A stretch of 8,539 bases of DNA. It comes from an uncultured Lautropia sp. (GTDB lineage: Bacteria; Pseudomonadota; Gammaproteobacteria; Burkholderiales; Burkholderiaceae_E). The position numbers and the translations under genes were made by a program. Of the stretch, positions 5,446 to 8,539 are shown piece after piece. The notes under the pieces are model-generated. The model was given only the letters and a program-made list of their open reading frames with translations. It had not been told where the DNA came from and ran no database searches. The stretch's first letter is position 1. Each line of letters begins with the position of its first letter. The DNA lies in the NCBI GenBank assembly GCA_938046755.1, contig CALIXC010000203.1, positions 1 through 8,539 on the forward strand, read 5' to 3'.

Positions 5446-8208
5446 ATGACCCACTACGCCGCCGACCGCCACAGCGCCTTCTTCCGCCGCAACCTGCAGG
5501 CCATCGGCACCCGCACCGAAGGCGGCCTCTCCAGCCTGGACGCCCTCATTGGCATCCCGCTCACCCCCGTGGCCATCGACGAGGCCTGGGTGCGCCACCA
5601 GATGCTGGGGCAGCCCCCCGAAGTCGCCCTGCGGCGCTTCCGCAACCTGCTGATGATGGCCCTCATCGAGCGCGACGTGCGCAGCGAGGCTCCGCTGGAA
5701 GAAGTGCTGGGCGCCATCACCCACTGGGCCGAGGTCTCCGTGCGCCATGCCCTGCAGGTGGCCGCCACCGAGCTTCAGGAACAGGGACGCACCCTGCTGG
5801 ACAGCCGGAGCCGGCCGCAGGACATGCTGGTGGTGGGCATGGGCAAGCTGGGCGGTGGCGAGCTGAACGTCTCCTCCGACATCGACCTGATCTACGTGGC
5901 GCGCGACGCGGGCGAAGAACCGCGCTACCTGGAGCGCATTGCCCGCCGATTGAACCAACTGCTCTCCAACGTCACGGCCGACGGCTTCGTCTTCCGCGTG
6001 GACACCCGGCTGCGCCCCTATGGCGACGTGGGCCCGCTGATCGCCACCCTGCCCGCCCTGGGCAGCTATTTCCACGAGCAGGGGCGCGAATGGGAGCGCT
6101 TCGCCTGGCTCAAGGGTCGGGTGATTGCCCACACGGGCCTGGCCCCCTTCGACAGCACGCGCGGCGACGAACAGCAGCTGATGCAGCAGGTGGTGCCCTT
6201 CGTGTTCCGCCCCTATCTGGATTTTCCGGCGTTCAACGCACTGGCCAAGCTGCACGACGTGATCCGCTCCGAGGCCGGCAAGACCGAGAGCCGGCGCGCC
6301 CGCAGCGACAACGCCGGTTTCGACGTGAAGCTGGGCCGTGGCGGCATCCGCGAGATCGAGTTCTGTGCCCAGATGTTCCAGATCGTGCGTGGCGGGCAGG
6401 ATCCGTCCCTGCGCGAGCGCAGCACCCCGAAGGCCCTGCAGCGGCTGGCGCGCCGCCGGCTGCTGGACGAGTCCGACGTGGAACAGCTGCTGTCGGCCTG
6501 GCGGCTGCTGCGTCGCACCGAGCACGCGCTGCAGTACCAGGAAGATGCCCAGACCCACTGGCTGTCGGACGATCCCGCCCAGCACGCTGCCATCGCCGCC
6601 ATGCTGGGCATGAATGCCAGCGAGTTCGACGCCCGCCTGAACGATGCCCGCAACCACGTGGCCCGGGTCTTCGACGAGCTGCTGGCCCCGTCGCGGATGA
6701 CGGGCTTCGAGGCCGCCCCGGAAAACACGGCCGCGCAGGCTTCCGGTGTGGCCACCAGCCCGTCGGCTTCCCCGGCGGAAGCCCCTGCGCCCTCCCCCGA
6801 AAGCACCGATGCCCCGCCCGCCGAGGCCGAACCGGCAACGCAGTCCCCTGTCGCCCATGATCCCGAAAGCCAGCGGCGCATCGAGGCCCTGCGCGAATCG
6901 CGCGCCTACCGCAAGGCACGCGACACCTCGCAGCAGAAGGTGGAGCACCTGCTGGGCCAGGCCCTGCACTTCCAGCCCGGTCCCGAGAGCTGCGGCCCCA
7001 CGGCCCTGATCGGACGGCTGTGCGACTTTTTGGAATCGATTGCCGGGCGCTCGGTGTACCTGGACATGCTGATCCAGCACCCCGGCGCCTTCCTGCACCT
7101 GCTGCGGATGATGGCGCAGGCGCGCTGGGCCAGCGATTACCTGCGCAGTCACCCGGTGGTCATCGACGAACTGGCCAACGGCCAGCTGCTGGAACCACTG
7201 GACATCCCGCACTGGACGCAGGAACTGCGCGAGCAGCTGGATGCCACCGTGCTGGCCGGCGTGCTGGATGACGACGGGCGCCCCGCCCCCGACATCGAGC
7301 GCCAGATGGACGCGATGCGCGAGGCGTACCATGGCGCCGTGTTCCGCCTGCTGGGGCAGGACCTGGAAAAGCGCCTGACCGTGGAGGTGCTGAGCGACCA
7401 CCTGAGCGCACTGGCCGACGCCGTGCTGGAAGTGACGCTGGAGCGCTGCTGGGCCAACCTGCCACGCCGCCACCGGCCTGACCCGCAGTTTGCCGTCATC
7501 GCCTACGGCCGGCTGGGCGGCAAGGAGCTGGGCTATTCATCTGACCTGGACCTGGTGTTCCTCTACGACGACCCGCATGAGGACGCTCCGCGCATCTATG
7601 CCCAGCTGGCACAGCGCATGGCCGGCTGGCTGCAGACGCGCACGGCGGCCGGCACGCTCTTCGAGGTGGACCTGCGCCTGCGCCCCAACGGCAACGCCGG
7701 CCTGCTGGTGTCCAGCCAGAACGCCTTCCGGGTCTATCAGACCGAATCGGCCTGGGTGTGGGAGCACCAGGCGCTGACCCGGGCACGCTACGCAGCCGGC
7801 AGCCCGGCCATCGGCAGTGCCTTCGAGACGCTGCGCGCCGACATCCTGGCCCGCCCACGCGACGAGGCGGCGCTGCGCACCGAGATCCTGTCGATGCGCC
7901 AGAAGATGCACGACGGCCACCCCAACGCGACGGGCCTCTTCGACCTGAAGCACGATGCGGGCGGCATGGTGGACATCGAGTTCATGGTGCAGTACCTGGT
8001 GCTGGCCCACAGTCACCAGCACCCGGCGTTGATCGAGAACAAGGGCAACATCGAACTGCTGCGCCGCGCCGCCAGCGCCGGGCTGATCCCGCTCGAGGCC
8101 GGCAAGGCCGTGGGCGATGCCTACCGCCGCTACCGGCGCCTTCAGCACGAGATCCGCCTGAACGACGCCGAACGCGCCCGCGTGCCACCGGCCACCGTGG
8201 CCGTCGAG
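5446..8208 (+). CDS. glnE: Bifunctional glutamine synthetase adenylyltransferase/adenylyl-removing enzyme, 3' end replaced
   Basis: GlnE attaches AMP to glutamine synthetase and removes it again, under PII and glutamine control. Both nucleotidyltransferase halves are present. The N-terminal adenylyl-removing half has VVGMGKLGGGELNVSSDIDL (129-148, Asp145/Asp147), FRVDTRLRPYGDVGPL and KLGRGGIREIEF. The C-terminal adenylylating half has YGRLGGKELGYSSDLDLVF (687-705, Asp700/Asp702), FEVDLRLRPNGNAGLL and DLKHDAGGMVDIEF (833-846). An Ala/Pro/Glu-rich linker (about 420-472) separates them. TGA at 5431-5433 forces the start at ATG 5446, which lacks a good Shine-Dalgarno. Authentic GlnE runs to about residue 921 (RLNDAERARVPPATVAVE); the last ~20-25 residues of the family are missing because the frame passes directly into MurE sequence without a stop. 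Confidence 0.93.
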
Positions 8209-8225
8209 GCCGGCGCCGTCGCCGT
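8195..8225. other. Chimeric junction between betaproteobacterial glnE and actinobacterial-type murE
   Basis: Left of here the frame reads as GlnE (YRRYRRLQHEIRLNDAERAR); right of here it reads as MurE (GAVAVVTDEAG). The switch is in frame. From 7900 to 8202 all six Val codons are GTG; from 8203 to the end 11 of 15 are GTC. The exact breakpoint is blurred by similar GC-rich codons (gtcgaggccggcgcc). The likeliest cause is misassembly of two genomes from a mixed sample. Confidence 0.75.
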
Positions 8226-8539
8226 CGTCACCGATGAGGCCGGCGCCGCCATCGTCCACGGGACCTGCCCCGGCACCCCCGTCCTCACCTGCGCCGACCC
8301 CCGCGCCATGGTGGGCCCCCTGTCCGCGGAGATCTACCACCACCCCTCCCGCTCCCTGGTCACCACCGCCGTCACCGGCACGAACGGCAAGACCACCACC
8401 TCCTACTTCCTCGACGCGATCCTGGCCGCGCACCTGGGCGGCTGCATGGTCGCCGGAACCGTGGAGCTGCGCGTGGGCGGCCTGTCCGTGGAGTCCCCGC
8501 GCACCACCGTCGAGGCCCCCGTCCTGCAGCGGATGATGG
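8209..8539 (+). CDS. murE: MurE-type UDP-N-acetylmuramyl peptide synthetase, fragment lacking both ends
   Basis: MurE adds the third amino acid to UDP-MurNAc-dipeptide in cytoplasmic peptidoglycan synthesis. The fragment shows the end of the substrate-binding domain (GAVAVVTDEAG, then a DPRAMVGPLSAEIY strand-helix) followed by the Mur-ligase P-loop TGTNGKTTTSYFLDAIL (starting near 8374) and SPRTTVEAPVLQRMM. The first ~60 residues of a normal MurE and everything after the start of the ATP-binding domain are absent; the frame is still open at the window end. GTC-rich Val codons, TCC Ser codons and the TTVEAP variant suggest an actinobacterial origin. There is no start codon or ribosome binding site of its own. 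Family call is strong; whether it belongs on this chromosome is doubtful. Confidence 0.85.

Noticed and set aside
5430..6860. 476-codon plus-strand frame overlapping glnE
   Set aside because: Arg/Pro/Gly/Ala-rich composition and no domains; it is an out-of-frame reading of glnE.
5311..7473. 720-codon open frame on the minus strand, antisense to glnE
   Set aside because: The plus strand carries all GlnE catalytic motifs; the antisense product is low-complexity Gln/His/Gly/Ala sequence typical of a codon shadow.
8234..8536. 100-codon plus-strand frame at the right end
   Set aside because: Almost pure Pro/Ser/Ala/Trp sequence in another frame of the MurE coding region, which has the genuine P-loop motif.

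Overview
The window looks like GC-rich betaproteobacterial DNA (Burkholderiales-type) from about base 1 to base 8200. The glnE, higBA and acyltransferase genes all read naturally as such. A Lautropia-like oral or host-associated source is my guess only. The last ~330 bases look different: they encode part of an actinobacterial-type MurE fused in frame to the end of glnE. I read this as a probable assembly or cloning chimera, so the right end should not be used as genome context until it is confirmed.

Layout. Bases 3-3476 (+) are the 3' part of a very large, cysteine-free, repeat-built protein, probably an exported adhesin-like protein. It has a Pro-Ala stalk, then six full ~120-residue repeats, then a seventh repeat split by a shortened C-type-lectin-like segment, then a Ser/Thr-rich tail. 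Bases 3547-4196 hold a higB-higA toxin-antitoxin operon. Its promoter sits inside a 39-bp near-perfect palindrome, and its antitoxin carries a 7-residue insertion in the expected DNA-recognition helix. The operon is bracketed by a 24-bp direct repeat whose right copy is the 3' end of the next gene. Bases 4211-5314 (-) encode an OafA/YrhL-type membrane acyltransferase. A 131-bp divergent region follows, then glnE (+, from 5446), the glutamine synthetase adenylyltransferase/adenylyl-removing enzyme.

How the parts relate. The adhesin-like gene and the acyltransferase both concern the cell surface but are convergent, so there is no evidence of one operon. higBA sits between them like an inserted self-regulated module. 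glnE is nitrogen-control housekeeping and is transcribed away from the acyltransferase. I see no CRISPR array, tRNA, rRNA or transposase gene. The long ORFs antisense to the repeat protein and to glnE are GC-rich shadows.
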